Notes: a model not told the origin generated them from the sequence alone. A DNA stretch of 64,000 nucleotides from CAIMFV01 sp040757715 (GCA_040757715.1 JBFLWS010000002.1:1-64000); one strand, 5' to 3'. Positions 24,241 through 33,620 are shown, counted from the first letter of the stretch. Numbers and translations: made by a program.

Positions 24241-25875
24241 ATGCCCGAGGCGATCGCAGCTAGCGCGTTCGATTACATCATTGTCGGCGGCGGATCCGCC
24301 GGCTGCGTTCTCGCCGATCGCCTGACTCGCGACGGCCGCCATCAGGTGCTGCTGCTGGAGGCCGGCGGCGAGGACAGGAGCCCGCTGATCGCCATGCCCA
24401 AAGGTATCGGCAAGCTGCTGACCGATCCCGAGCACGTGTGGCGCTATCCCGTGGAGGAGCGCTTCAGCAATCACAGCCAGCCAGCCGTCTGGCTGCGCGG
24501 CCGCACCTTGGGCGGATCAAGCTCGGTGAACGGCATGGTCTATACCCGCGGCTTCCCCGCCGACTATGACGCCTGGGGCGGGGCCGGCCTCGCTGGCTGG
24601 AGCTGGGCGGCGGTGAAAGAGGCCTATGTGGCCATCGAGGACCATGTGCTCGGGCCGTGCGACTGGCGCGGCGCAGGCGGGCCGCTGCACGTCTCCCAGA
24701 CCCGCGGCCGCGCCCCCGCCTTCGGCGCCTTTCTGCAAGCCGGCGCAGCCGTCGGTCTACCGATCAAACAGGACCTCAATGATCCGACCACGGAGGAAGG
24801 CGTCGGCTATTGCTCGGTCACCATCCACAACGGGCGCCGCTGGAGCGCGGCGGACGCCTTCCTGAAGCCGGCGCGCAAGCGGTCCAACCTGCACGTGGTC
24901 ACAGGCTTCCGGGCCGATCGGGTGCTGTTCGACGGGTTGAGGGCCGTGGGCGTGGCCGGACGCCAGAACGGCGCGCCGCAGACCTACCGCGCCGGCCGCG
25001 AAGTGATCCTGTCGGCGGGAACCCTTGGCTCGGCCAAGCTGTTGCAGCTGTCCGGCATCGGCCCCGCCTGCCGCCTCGAAGCCGCTGGCGTGCCCGTCCT
25101 GCTCGATCGCCCGGCGGTGGGCGCGCACCTGCGCGAGCACCGGGTGATGTTCATGCAGTTCCGCCTCAGCCGACAGGCCCTCAGTCACAACCGCGAATAT
25201 GCGGGCCTGCGCCTCGTCGGCAATGTGCTGAAATACGCCGCTTTGCGCCACGGGGTCATGGCCATGGCGGCCTATCAGACAGGGGCGTTTCTGCGCTCGC
25301 GTCCGGACCTGCCCGCCGCCGACGTACAACTGCTCATGGGCGCCTTTTCCATGGACTTCGCCGGCGCCCGCGACGGGCAGGTGACCCTGGAGCGCGCGCC
25401 GGGCCTGCAATGTCTGGTGCTGCCGGTGCGCCCCACCAGCGAGGGCGAGCTCTACATCACGAGTGCTGATCCCGACGCCCCGCCCCACATCGACCCGCGC
25501 TATCTCACCAGCGCAGAAGACCGGGCCTCCGCCGCCGCAGGGGTGCGCAAGGTGCGCGAAATCATGCTCCAGGCGCCGTTGCAGGGCATGGTGGAGGGCG
25601 AGGTCACACCCGGCGCGGACTGCGACAGCGACGAGGCGATCCTCGCCGCCTATGGACCCTACGGCTCCTCCGGCTATCACGCGGTCGGCGTCTGCCGCAT
25701 GGGCGCGGATGCCGAAAGCGTCACCGACGCCGACCTCAAGGTGCGCGGCGTTGAAGGGCTTCGGGTGGTGGACTGTTCGGTCATGCCCAGCATCCCTTCA
25801 GGCAACACCAACGGCCCGGTGATGGCCCTGGCCTGGCTCGCCGCCGACCGAATCCTCCTGGCGGCAGGTCGCTGA
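24241..25875 (+). CDS. GMC-family FAD alcohol oxidoreductase
   Basis: A 544-residue glucose-methanol-choline family flavoprotein. It begins with the Rossmann motif DYIIVGGGSAGCVLADRLT, has the first GMC signature (GRTLGGSSSVNGMVYTRG) at about 90-107, and ends with the active-site YHAVGVCRMG histidine and the VMPSIPSGNTNGPVMALAW asparagine region. It would oxidise the hydroxyl group introduced by the P450 to an aldehyde or ketone. It follows the ferredoxin by nine bases and closes the run of closely packed genes. Confidence 0.88.
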   Translation: MPEAIAASAFDYIIVGGGSAGCVLADRLTRDGRHQVLLLEAGGEDRSPLIAMPKGIGKLLTDPEHVWRYPVEERFSNHSQPAVWLRGRTLGGSSSVNGMVYTRGFPADYDAWGGAGLAGWSWAAVKEAYVAIEDHVLGPCDWRGAGGPLHVSQTRGRAPAFGAFLQAGAAVGLPIKQDLNDPTTEEGVGYCSVTIHNGRRWSAADAFLKPARKRSNLHVVTGFRADRVLFDGLRAVGVAGRQNGAPQTYRAGREVILSAGTLGSAKLLQLSGIGPACRLEAAGVPVLLDRPAVGAHLREHRVMFMQFRLSRQALSHNREYAGLRLVGNVLKYAALRHGVMAMAAYQTGAFLRSRPDLPAADVQLLMGAFSMDFAGARDGQVTLERAPGLQCLVLPVRPTSEGELYITSADPDAPPHIDPRYLTSAEDRASAAAGVRKVREIMLQAPLQGMVEGEVTPGADCDSDEAILAAYGPYGSSGYHAVGVCRMGADAESVTDADLKVRGVEGLRVVDCSVMPSIPSGNTNGPVMALAWLAADRILLAAGR

Positions 25876-26061
25876 GCTGCTCGACATCGGCCCTGCGATC
25901 TTGCGCGACGTGAACCGTCGGCAAGTTGCGTCCCGCCGTGGATCGCTGAAACAGTACGATGCAGTGCCCTTCTGTTTTCCACGCTGCATCCGCCCCCCCG
26001 ATGTGGCGCAGGTGGTGGACTTCGTCCTGGTCGGCGCCGGCCTCGCCCTGGAACACGCCCC

Positions 26062-27210
26062 ATGTCCGTGACCGTAAAGCCCTACAAGATCGCCGTGCCC
26101 CAGGCGCAGCTCGACTGGATCGGCGCCATGGTGGCGGGCGCCAAGCCCCTGCGCGCGCCCAAGGACGACGCCGACTGGAAATACGGGCTCGACGTCAAAT
26201 GGTTCGCCGAATTCCTCGACCACTGGGCCACGGCCTATGACTGGCGGGCCCACGAAGCGGCGCTCAATCTCTGGCCCCAGGTGTTGGTGGAGATCGACGG
26301 CCTCGCCATCCACGCCTTCCATATCAAGGGCTCAGCCAGCCGGCCGCGCCCGCTCCTTCTCACGCATGGCTGGCCCGGATCGGCCTATGAGTTCGCCGCC
26401 ATGGTCGGGCCACTGACCCGGCCCCAGGATTTCGGCGGCGAGGCGGAAGACAGCTTCGACCTGGTGATTCCGAGCCTGCCGGGCGTCGGCTTTTCCGCCG
26501 CGCCGAACCTGCCCCTCGGCCCCCGCGCCATCGCCGGGCTGTGGCGGCTGCTGATGAGCGAAGGCCTCGGCTACGAGAGATTCGGGGTGCAGGGCGGCGA
26601 TCTCGGCAGCGCGGTCTCCTCCTGGCTCGGCTGCGACGCCGGCGAGCAGGTGGCGGGGGTGCATCTCAATCTCTGCGTCCCGCCCATAAGCGACCCCACC
26701 GACGATCCGGAGGAGCTGGCTTGGCGTCAGGCCTATGCAGCGGTGCAGCAGCGCGAGAGCGCCTACATGGTGCAGCACGCCACCAAGCCGCAGACCGTGA
26801 CGGCGGCCCTCAGCGCCAGCCCGGTCGCCTGCGCCGCCTGGATGTTGGAGAAGTTCCACGGCTGGAGCGATTGCGGCGGCGACATCGAGCGCTGCTTCAG
26901 CAAGGACCAGCTGATCACCAACCTGATGTTCTATCTCGCCGAGGACAAGGCCGGTTCCGCCATCTGGCTCTATCGCGGCGCGGCCATGGAGCGGGCGAGC
27001 GGGCGGTTCGACGGTTTGAAGGTCGAGGCGCCCACCGCCGTGGCGGTGTTCCCCGGCGAGTTCCTGCCCCCGCCGCCCAGGGCGACAGCGGCGCGCTACT
27101 ACCGCCTGGAACGCTGGACCCTCATGGCCGCCGGCGGCCACTTCGCCGCCATGGAGCAGCCGGCCGCCCTCGCCGACGACATTCGCGCCTTCTTCCACGG
27201 GCGGCTTTGA
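26062..27210 (+). CDS. Epoxide hydrolase, EHN-type alpha/beta hydrolase
   Basis: 382 residues. The EHN N-terminal domain (about 5-105) is the type found in juvenile-hormone and bacterial epoxide hydrolases. The catalytic alpha/beta core has HGWPGS (102-107, oxyanion loop), the nucleophile D180 in VQGGDLGS and the base H360 in AAGGHFAAME. It opens an epoxide to a diol. In this setting the epoxide may be formed by one of the two P450s on a double bond of a terpenoid-like substrate. It sits 186 bases after the GMC gene and 26 bases before a PF10118-type gene. Confidence 0.85.
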   Translation: MSVTVKPYKIAVPQAQLDWIGAMVAGAKPLRAPKDDADWKYGLDVKWFAEFLDHWATAYDWRAHEAALNLWPQVLVEIDGLAIHAFHIKGSASRPRPLLLTHGWPGSAYEFAAMVGPLTRPQDFGGEAEDSFDLVIPSLPGVGFSAAPNLPLGPRAIAGLWRLLMSEGLGYERFGVQGGDLGSAVSSWLGCDAGEQVAGVHLNLCVPPISDPTDDPEELAWRQAYAAVQQRESAYMVQHATKPQTVTAALSASPVACAAWMLEKFHGWSDCGGDIERCFSKDQLITNLMFYLAEDKAGSAIWLYRGAAMERASGRFDGLKVEAPTAVAVFPGEFLPPPPRATAARYYRLERWTLMAAGGHFAAMEQPAALADDIRAFFHGRL

Positions 27211-27236
27211 ACCCACGCAACCAGAGGAAACGGGTC

Positions 27237-28055
27237 ATGAAGGTTCGCTATCCCAATTTCGATTTCGCTACGGCGAAGGCGCACTGGGCGCCGTGCATCG
27301 AGTTCGCACAGCGCGCCAACGCCTCCAGCATCATTCCAAGCTATGTCGAGCCCTACCTCGTGAAGGTGATGCTGAAGGCGCGCCCGCACATCCGCCCGAG
27401 CGAAACCGCGCTCGATCAGGACGTGGTGGTGTTCTGCAAGCAGGAGGCGCAGCACAACAAGCAGCACAATGTCTTCAACGCCCAGCTGCGGGCCCAGGGC
27501 TATGAGGGCCTGCTGGCCATCGAACAAGCGCTGGAAGCGGACCTCAATCGGTTCCTGGAGACCAAGTCGCTGAAGTTCAATGTCGCCTACGCCGAAGGGT
27601 TCGAGGCCCTGGGCGCGCTCGGGGCGGAGATGTGGTTCAACTGCTACCGAGACTATCTGGACGGGGCCGACAAGGACGTGGTGGCCATGTGGCAGTGGCA
27701 TATGGCCGAGGAGTACGAGCACCGCGAAGTGGCGTTCAACGTGTTCCATGAGCTCTATGGTCGCAAGAACGTCTTCGACGCCTGGATCTATCGGGTGGGG
27801 GTGTTCATCTTCACGGCCCGGCATCTGCTCGGCTTCGGCGATCGCGCCGCCGAGCTGTTGCTGGCCATCGATCGGGAAAAGATGACCGACGAAGAGCGCC
27901 AGGCCTCCTTCGCCCGCGAACAGGCCTTCAAAAAGAAGATGGCCCGCACCGCGATCCCCGAACTCATCAAGGTGCTGTCCCCCTTCTACCAGCCGCGCAC
28001 CCGCAAGGCGCCGGCGGGCTGGCAGGACTATCTGAAGGGGTATGAAGCAGCTTAA
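27237..28055 (+). CDS. PF10118-type predicted metal-dependent hydrolase
   Basis: 272 residues, all alpha in outline. Histidine- and glutamate-rich helices such as CKQEAQHNKQHN and WHMAEEYEHREVAFN give the E-x-x-H patterns of a ferritin-like di-metal site, which is why the family is called a predicted metal-dependent hydrolase or possible di-iron enzyme. No activity is established for the family. It shares the strand and close spacing with the epoxide hydrolase, so it may act on the same catabolic intermediate. It overlaps the convergent VOC gene by four bases. Confidence 0.75.
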   Translation: MKVRYPNFDFATAKAHWAPCIEFAQRANASSIIPSYVEPYLVKVMLKARPHIRPSETALDQDVVVFCKQEAQHNKQHNVFNAQLRAQGYEGLLAIEQALEADLNRFLETKSLKFNVAYAEGFEALGALGAEMWFNCYRDYLDGADKDVVAMWQWHMAEEYEHREVAFNVFHELYGRKNVFDAWIYRVGVFIFTARHLLGFGDRAAELLLAIDREKMTDEERQASFAREQAFKKKMARTAIPELIKVLSPFYQPRTRKAPAGWQDYLKGYEAA

Positions 28056-28471
28056 ATCGCCATCTGCACCAGTTGCACCAAGGCGCCGCCGAACCGCTCG
28101 TCCTTGAGGAATATCCAGCGGGCGCGCGGCGCTTCCCCCTCGGACAGCACTTCGATGCCCTTGGCCTCGGCGTGGGCCCGCTCAAGGGCCAGATCGTCCA
28201 CCACGAAGGCGATGTGGGACAGCCCCTCGCGCTCGCCCAGCAGGCTGTCGTCGACGGAGGGGCCGGAGAGGCTCTGAACGAGCTCGATCTCCACCCCATC
28301 CTGAGTGACCGCATGGGTGACCTTGCTGCGGGCAAGGCCCTCCGTGGTCCCCACCCGGGTCATCAATTCGAACTCGCGCACCGGCTCCCAGTCGAGACCG
28401 AGCAGCTCGCCATAGGCGGCGGCGGTGCGCTCGATATCGTGGACCTTGAAGCCGAAATGCAGAAATTTCAC
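28052..28471 (-). CDS. VOC (glyoxalase/bleomycin-resistance) family protein
   Basis: 139 residues from GTG 28471, which overlaps the upstream P450 stop as GTGA. Two beta-alpha-beta repeats are visible: FLHFGFKVHDIERTAAAYGE with ELVQSL at the metal-binding glutamate, and LSHIAFVVDDLALERAHAEA with GALVQLVQM at the end. VOC proteins bind a divalent metal and do isomerisations, epimerisations or ring cleavage on CoA or catechol substrates. Methylmalonyl-CoA epimerase-like proteins have this size. A role in the same pathway as the P450 is inferred from translational coupling. Confidence 0.75.
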   Translation of the reverse strand: MKFLHFGFKVHDIERTAAAYGELLGLDWEPVREFELMTRVGTTEGLARSKVTHAVTQDGVEIELVQSLSGPSVDDSLLGEREGLSHIAFVVDDLALERAHAEAKGIEVLSEGEAPRARWIFLKDERFGGALVQLVQMAI

Positions 28472-29697
28472 GACCAGGCGACCGGCAAAGAGGCCCGGCC
28501 CCAGTGCATCCAGCCAGGCAGGCGGGTGGTCGGCCCGGTCAGGCGCAGATTGGGTAGACGTTCGATCAGACGCGACAGGGCCGTCTTGGCTTCCAGGCGC
28601 GCCACCGGGGCGCCCAGGCACATGTGTACGCCCGCGCCGAAGGACAGGTGCTTACGGGCCTCGTTCGCCGGACGATCCACCTTGAACACGTCGGGATCAG
28701 GGAACAGGTCCGGATCGCGGTTGGCCCCCACCATGGAGAACATCAGCTTGGCCCGGTTCGGCAAGGCTTCGCCGTGCAGACTGGTGGGTTGCAGGCTGGT
28801 GCGGAAATGGCCAAGCACCGGCGGGTCGAAGCGCAGGCTCTCCTCGATCGCGCCCTCCACCAGCTGCGGTTCGCGCTTCAGACGCTCCCAGTTTTCCGGG
28901 GTCTCCAAAAGACGCCACATGAGATTGCCGAGGAGACTGATGGTGGTTTCCTGCCCACCTGTGAGGAAGGCGAGGCAGATGTTCAGCTGCTCCTCGCGGG
29001 TGAGATAACGCCCCTCCACCTGCGACACGATGCTGCGCGACATGAAGTCGTCGGGCAGCACCCCGCCCAGATCCTCATGCGCAGGCTTGTCGACGCCGGC
29101 CTTGGCCAACAGGGCGACGCGCTCGTCGAGCAGGGTGTTGAAGTGGCCGTAGATCTCTTTGAGAATCGGCTCGAACGAACCCGGCTCGGGATCGTTGAAC
29201 AGCAGGTTCTGCAAGGTGTCGGCCCACACCTTGTAGGACTTGTAGGCGCTCTCCGGCGCGCCCAGCATGACGCACATGATGCGCGCGGGCAGCGGGAAGG
29301 CGAACAGCGGGTAGAAGTCGCCCTCTCCGGCGGAGTTGGCCAGCATGGCGTCGATCAGCTCATCGACGATGCGGGCGATCTCGCCCTCGTACCGCTTCAG
29401 CGCCTTGGGCGTGACGCCGCGCGCGATCTCGGTGCGGAAGGCCTTGTGGAAAGGCGGATCGGTTTTGAAGCCCACGTCGCTGATGGTGTCTTTCTGGGCG
29501 TTGCCCCAGCGGAACGACCAGATCGGGCTCTCCTGGAGGATGTCTTCCTTGATCTCGGCGTAGTCGCTGGCGATCCAGAAGGTTTGGCCCGGCCGATCCA
29601 CCCGATGGAACGGGCATTCGGCGCGCAGCTTGCCGTAGGCGGGACCCGGATCGGCGACGACTTCAGGCGAGAAGGGATCAAAGGCGTTGGCGCTCAT
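28468..29697 (-). CDS. Cytochrome P450 (second)
   Basis: 409 residues. Heme loop FGAGVHMCLGAPVAR with C360, I-helix LTGGQETTISLLG (glutamate in place of the usual aspartate before the threonine pair) and ExxR in EESLRFDPP. It resembles CYP families of alpha- and actinobacteria that act on terpenes, fatty acids or steroids. It is convergent with the epoxide hydrolase operon and translationally coupled to a VOC gene. It needs ferredoxin; the one at 23911 is the only candidate in the window. Confidence 0.9.
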   Translation of the reverse strand: MSANAFDPFSPEVVADPGPAYGKLRAECPFHRVDRPGQTFWIASDYAEIKEDILQESPIWSFRWGNAQKDTISDVGFKTDPPFHKAFRTEIARGVTPKALKRYEGEIARIVDELIDAMLANSAGEGDFYPLFAFPLPARIMCVMLGAPESAYKSYKVWADTLQNLLFNDPEPGSFEPILKEIYGHFNTLLDERVALLAKAGVDKPAHEDLGGVLPDDFMSRSIVSQVEGRYLTREEQLNICLAFLTGGQETTISLLGNLMWRLLETPENWERLKREPQLVEGAIEESLRFDPPVLGHFRTSLQPTSLHGEALPNRAKLMFSMVGANRDPDLFPDPDVFKVDRPANEARKHLSFGAGVHMCLGAPVARLEAKTALSRLIERLPNLRLTGPTTRLPGWMHWGRASLPVAWS

Positions 29698-29848
29698 GGC
29701 GGCGCTCCCGAGGCGGCTGCGGATAGCGGAGTAAAGCGCCGTCGCCGCTGTCAGGCGAGGCCCCTCCCCGCCTCATCGCCGATGCGATCGGCCAGGCATC
29801 GCAGGGGCGGTGACATCGGGTTGCCACGACCCGCCGCGCCGTATTATT

Positions 29849-29871
29849 GAACATTGTTCGAAAATTTGAAC
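29849..29871. promoter_or_regulatory. Inverted-repeat cluster upstream of the crotonase operon
   Basis: GAACATTGTTC (29849-29859) is a perfect repeat with five-base arms. Its right arm also pairs with a further GAAC at 29868-29871 (GTTCnAA...TTnGAAC). It lies 28 bases before the crotonase start at 29887, where a repressor would block transcription. Confidence 0.45.
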
Positions 29872-29886
29872 GCCTTCGGAGGTCGC

Positions 29887-30789
29887 ATGCACAAGTATCT
29901 GGGCAGCACGGAATACATTCTCTTCAGCGTCCAGGATCGCGTCGCGCGCATCACCCTGAACCGGCCGGAGAAGCGCAACGCCCTGCATCCGGCGCTGCTC
30001 GCTGAGCTGCGCGACGCCCTCCTAGAGGCGGACGCGGTCAACGACGTCAACGTCGTCATCCTGGAAGGCGCGGGCAAGGACTTCTGCGCCGGCTACGACC
30101 TCGCAGGCGCCTACGCCGGCTACAAGGACGGCGAGACCCCGCCCTGGGACGACAGCCTCTACCGCACGGTGAACGGCTCCCTGGACGACGATTGCTGGAA
30201 CATGGAGCAGACGCAGAAGCTGACGCTCGCCCTGTTCGACATGCACAAGCCGGTGATCGCCAAGGTGCAGGGCAACTGCATGGCCGGCGGCACCGACCTC
30301 GCCCTCATGTGCGACTTCATCATCTGTACGGAGGAGGCCAAGATCGGCTTCCCCGCCACCCGCGCCAACGGCACGCCGCCCAACCAGATGTGGGTCTACC
30401 ACGTGGGGCCGCAGTGGGCGAAGCGGCTGATGATGACCGGCGACTGCCTGTGGGGCCGCGACGCCGTGCGCATCGGCCTCGTGCTCGACGCCGTGCCGGC
30501 CGACGCGCTGGACGAGGCGGTGAACGAGCTGGCTCGGCGGCTCAGCTTCGTCGACGGCGAACTGTTGTCGGCGCACAAACGCATCGTCAACGCCGCTCTC
30601 GAATTGCAGGGCGCGCGCACGCTGCAGCGCTTCGCCACCGAGATGGACGCCCGCGCGCACCTCTCGAAGGGGCCGCGCCGCACCCAGTTCCGCGCCGACA
30701 TGGCCGAACACGGTCTGAAGACCGCCCTGAAGAACCGTGACGAGCCGTTCGGCGACGGCATGGTTAAGGCCCACTGGCTCTCCAAGTAA
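29887..30789 (+). CDS. Enoyl-CoA hydratase/isomerase (crotonase) family protein
   Basis: 300 residues. Crotonase marks: ITLNRPEKRNALHPALLAEL, the first oxyanion loop DFCAGYDLAG and the second VQGNCMAGGTDLALMCDF. The segment after it (IGFPATRANGTPPNQM) lacks the usual glutamate-rich HxxP pattern, so the reaction could be hydration, isomerisation or hydrolysis. I chose ATG 29887 with GGAGG five bases upstream. It is the first gene of a four-gene operon with two more crotonases and a nitronate-monooxygenase-like protein. Confidence 0.82.
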   Translation: MHKYLGSTEYILFSVQDRVARITLNRPEKRNALHPALLAELRDALLEADAVNDVNVVILEGAGKDFCAGYDLAGAYAGYKDGETPPWDDSLYRTVNGSLDDDCWNMEQTQKLTLALFDMHKPVIAKVQGNCMAGGTDLALMCDFIICTEEAKIGFPATRANGTPPNQMWVYHVGPQWAKRLMMTGDCLWGRDAVRIGLVLDAVPADALDEAVNELARRLSFVDGELLSAHKRIVNAALELQGARTLQRFATEMDARAHLSKGPRRTQFRADMAEHGLKTALKNRDEPFGDGMVKAHWLSK

Positions 30790-30803
30790 GAGGAACGAAC
30801 ACC

Positions 30804-31610
30804 GTGTCCCAAGACTTCCTCATCGACGAGCCCGTCGAAGGCGTGAAGCGCATCACCCTCAATCGCCCCGAGGCGATGAACGCCTTCACCTTCGCCATGT
30901 ACCAGGCGTTCATCGACCTCCTCACCGCGATCAAGTTCGATCCCAAGGTGCGGGTGGTGATCCTCACCGGCACCGGCAAGGCCTTCTGCACCGGCCATGA
31001 TCTGCGCAACGGCGGCCAGCCCGCCTGGGTCGATCCCGAGCTCGGCAAGGCCTACAACACCAAATATACGATGAGCGTGCTGGCGCAGATCCCGCCCCTG
31101 CTGCGCTCGCTGCCCCAGCCGGTGATCTGCGGCGTGAACGGAACCGTGGCCGGTATGGGCTACGCCCTGCCGCTGGCCTGCGACATCGCCATCGCCGGCA
31201 AGTCGGCCAAGTTCGTCAACTCCATCCACAACGCCGCCACGGGCTGCGAGCTGGGCATGAGCTATCTGCTGCCGCGGGCTGTGGGCGCTCAGCGGGCCGC
31301 GGAAATCCTGCTCACCGCCCGGGCCGTGCAGTCCGACGAGGCCGAGCGCATCGGTCTGGTGCTGAAGACGGTGCCCGACGAGGAGCTGCAGGACGCGTGC
31401 CTCGACCTCGCCAAGGCCATCGCCGTCAATGTGCCCATGGGCGTCTGGACCACCAAGCAGTCTCTGTGGATGAACCTGCACGCCGGCAGCCTGGAACAGG
31501 CCATGGAGATGGAGACCCGGGCCGTGTTCATGGCCCAGTCCACCGCCGACGCCGCCGAGAAGCGCGCCGCCTTCTTCGAGAAGCGCGCGCCCCATTTCAG
31601 CAACAAGTGA
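30804..31610 (+). CDS. Enoyl-CoA hydratase/isomerase family protein
   Basis: 268 residues starting at GTG 30804. Typical blocks are ITLNRPEAMNAFTFAMYQAF, LTGTGKAFCTGHDLRNGGQ and VNGTVAGMGYALPLACDIAI, followed by AATGCELGMSYLLPR with a glutamate at the place of a crotonase catalytic acid. It is 14 bases after the first crotonase and 10 before the third. The three are clearly paralogous but not recent copies, so each probably serves a different step. Confidence 0.83.
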   Translation: MSQDFLIDEPVEGVKRITLNRPEAMNAFTFAMYQAFIDLLTAIKFDPKVRVVILTGTGKAFCTGHDLRNGGQPAWVDPELGKAYNTKYTMSVLAQIPPLLRSLPQPVICGVNGTVAGMGYALPLACDIAIAGKSAKFVNSIHNAATGCELGMSYLLPRAVGAQRAAEILLTARAVQSDEAERIGLVLKTVPDEELQDACLDLAKAIAVNVPMGVWTTKQSLWMNLHAGSLEQAMEMETRAVFMAQSTADAAEKRAAFFEKRAPHFSNK

Positions 31611-31620
31611 GGCCAGCGCC

Positions 31621-32535
31621 ATGACCGAGGCCGCCAAAATCTCCCCCGCCGCGTTCGAGACCATTCTCTACCAGGTGGAGGACGGCGTCGCGCTGCTGAC
31701 CCTGAACCGCCCCGAAGTGTTCAACGCCATGAACCCGCTCATGACCCAGGAGCTGCTGGCGGCCCTGGATCTGGTGGATCAGGACGATGACGTCCGCGCC
31801 TTGATCGTCACCGGGGCCGGGCGCGGCTTTTGCGGCGGCGCCGACCTCTCCAAGGGCGCATCGATCTTCGACAAGCGCGACCGGGCGGATTCGCCGGTGC
31901 GCGAGGACGGCAGCATCGACTATTCCAAGCCCTCGGCGCGGGACGGCGGCGGCTATCTGGCCCTTCGCCTGTTCAACTGCCTGAAGCCGGTGATCGGCGC
32001 CATCAACGGCGCGGCGGTGGGCGTGGGCGCAGCCATGATCCTGCCCATGGACATCCGCATCGCCAGCGAACACGCCAAGGTGGGCTTCGTCTACGCCCGC
32101 CGCGGCATCGTGCACGAGACCTGCTCCAGCTACTTCCTGCCGCGCATCGTCGGCATCAGCCGGGCGCTGGAATGGAGCTTCAGCGGCCGGGTCATGCCCG
32201 CCCAGGAGCTGAAAGAAGGCGGCCTGGTGCGCGACGTGGTGGCGCCCGACCAACTCATCCCCCACGCCAAGGCCATCGCCAAGGAGATCGCCGACCACAC
32301 CGCGCCGGTGTCCGTGGCCCTCATGCGGCAGATGCTGTGGCGCGGCCAGGCCATGCAGCATCCCATGGAGGCCCATCGCATCGAGAGCCGCGGCATCTCC
32401 ACCCGCGGCAAGAGCCCCGACGCGAAGGAGGGCGTGCAGTCGTTCCTTGAGAAGCGGCTGCCCCACTTCCCCTGCAAGGTCTCCACCGACATGCCGGACT
32501 ACTTCCCCTGGTGGGAAGAGCCCGAATACTCCTGA
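31621..32535 (+). CDS. Enoyl-CoA hydratase/isomerase family protein
   Basis: 304 residues. Blocks LTLNRPEVFNAMNPLMTQEL, TGAGRGFCGGADLSKGA and INGAAVGVGAAMILPMDIRI are followed by FVYARRGIVHETCSSYFLPR, the arrangement seen in many enoyl-CoA hydratases of sphingomonads and Caulobacter relatives. An insertion at about residues 80-105 (FDKRDRADSPV...) enlarges the loop near the acyl pocket, which may fit a bulky substrate. Third gene of the operon. Confidence 0.83.
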   Translation: MTEAAKISPAAFETILYQVEDGVALLTLNRPEVFNAMNPLMTQELLAALDLVDQDDDVRALIVTGAGRGFCGGADLSKGASIFDKRDRADSPVREDGSIDYSKPSARDGGGYLALRLFNCLKPVIGAINGAAVGVGAAMILPMDIRIASEHAKVGFVYARRGIVHETCSSYFLPRIVGISRALEWSFSGRVMPAQELKEGGLVRDVVAPDQLIPHAKAIAKEIADHTAPVSVALMRQMLWRGQAMQHPMEAHRIESRGISTRGKSPDAKEGVQSFLEKRLPHFPCKVSTDMPDYFPWWEEPEYS

Positions 32536-32554
32536 ACCGCGGAGGACTTTGACC

Positions 32555-33595
32555 ATGAAGACCCGCATTACCGAGATGTTCGGCATCGAATATCCCATCC
32601 TCCTGGCCGGCATGGGCCGAGTGGCGGTCCCCAAGCTGGTGGCCGCGGTCTCCAACGCCGGGGGGCTCGGCGTGTTCGGCGCCGGCTCCAACCCGCCGGA
32701 GGTGACGCGGGCGGCGATCCGCGAGATCCGCAGCCTCACCAACAAGCCCTTCGGCGCCAATGCGCCCCTGGCCATTCCCAACGGCATGGAGAACGCCAAG
32801 GTTCTCTTGGAAGAGCAGGTGCCGATCATCAACTACTCCATGGGCCGGGGCGACTGGATCGCCAAGGCGGCGCATGACTATGGCGGCAAGGTCATCGCCT
32901 CGGTGACCAATGTGCACTTCGCCGAACGGGCCCAGGCGCACGGGGCGGACGGGGTGATCGCCGCCGGCTTCGAGGCGGCCGGCCATGCCGGCGAGGTCAC
33001 CACCTTCGTGCTGACGCCGCGCCTGGCGGAGGTGCTCGACATCCCGATCATCGCCGCGGGCGGGGTCGCCACAGGCGCGGGCCTCGCCGCGGCCCTGGCC
33101 CTGGGGGCGGATGGAGTCTCCATGGGCACGCGTTTCCTGACCACCGAGGAAAGCCCCATGCATCAGAACTTCAAGGAAAAGGCGGTATCCCTCGATGTGA
33201 ACGAGACCATCATTTCCGACCGCTTCGACGGCATCCCCAACCGGGTGATGAAGACCATTGCGGCGGAAAGGGCCTCCAAGGCGCAGATCAATCCGTTCAA
33301 GGTGTTCCTGGACTCGCTGGCCATCGCCCGGGACATCGACATCCCCTATTTCAAGCTGTTCCTGCAGGTGCTGGCCTCCGGCCCCGCCAACACGCTGAAC
33401 ATGATGCGTATGTCGCAGATGCTGCAGATGCACACCATCACCCTCACCACCGGCGACCTGGAGAAGGGCATGACCGCCAGCGGCATGTCAGTCGGGCTGG
33501 TGCATGACCTGCCGCCGGTGGCCGAGCTCATGGCCCGCATCGTGGCCGAGGCTGAAGCCGCCCGGGCCCGGTTGGACGCGGCCATCGCCGCCTGA
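32555..33595 (+). CDS. Nitronate monooxygenase / enoyl reductase-like FMN protein
   Basis: 346 residues from ATG 32555 after GGAGGA. A TIM-barrel FMN protein of the NMO/2-nitropropane-dioxygenase family: YPILLAGMGRVAVPKLVAAVSNAGG at the start, AADGVIAAGFEAAGHAGE-like segment containing the catalytic-type histidine, and GGVATGAGLAAALALGADGV (phosphate loop). In operons of crotonases these proteins often act as flavin dehydrogenases or reductases of CoA-linked intermediates, not on nitronates. It ends the operon; a strong hairpin follows at 33621-33648. Confidence 0.8.
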   Translation: MKTRITEMFGIEYPILLAGMGRVAVPKLVAAVSNAGGLGVFGAGSNPPEVTRAAIREIRSLTNKPFGANAPLAIPNGMENAKVLLEEQVPIINYSMGRGDWIAKAAHDYGGKVIASVTNVHFAERAQAHGADGVIAAGFEAAGHAGEVTTFVLTPRLAEVLDIPIIAAGGVATGAGLAAALALGADGVSMGTRFLTTEESPMHQNFKEKAVSLDVNETIISDRFDGIPNRVMKTIAAERASKAQINPFKVFLDSLAIARDIDIPYFKLFLQVLASGPANTLNMMRMSQMLQMHTITLTTGDLEKGMTASGMSVGLVHDLPPVAELMARIVAEAEAARARLDAAIAA

Positions 33596-33620
33596 CCGCG
33601 GCTTGCGCCTCTGAACGGCG

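Noticed and set aside
25958..25990. Hairpin GATGCAG...CTGCATC after the GMC gene as a terminator
   Set aside because: The loop is 19 bases, the pairing only seven, and there is no T-run after it.
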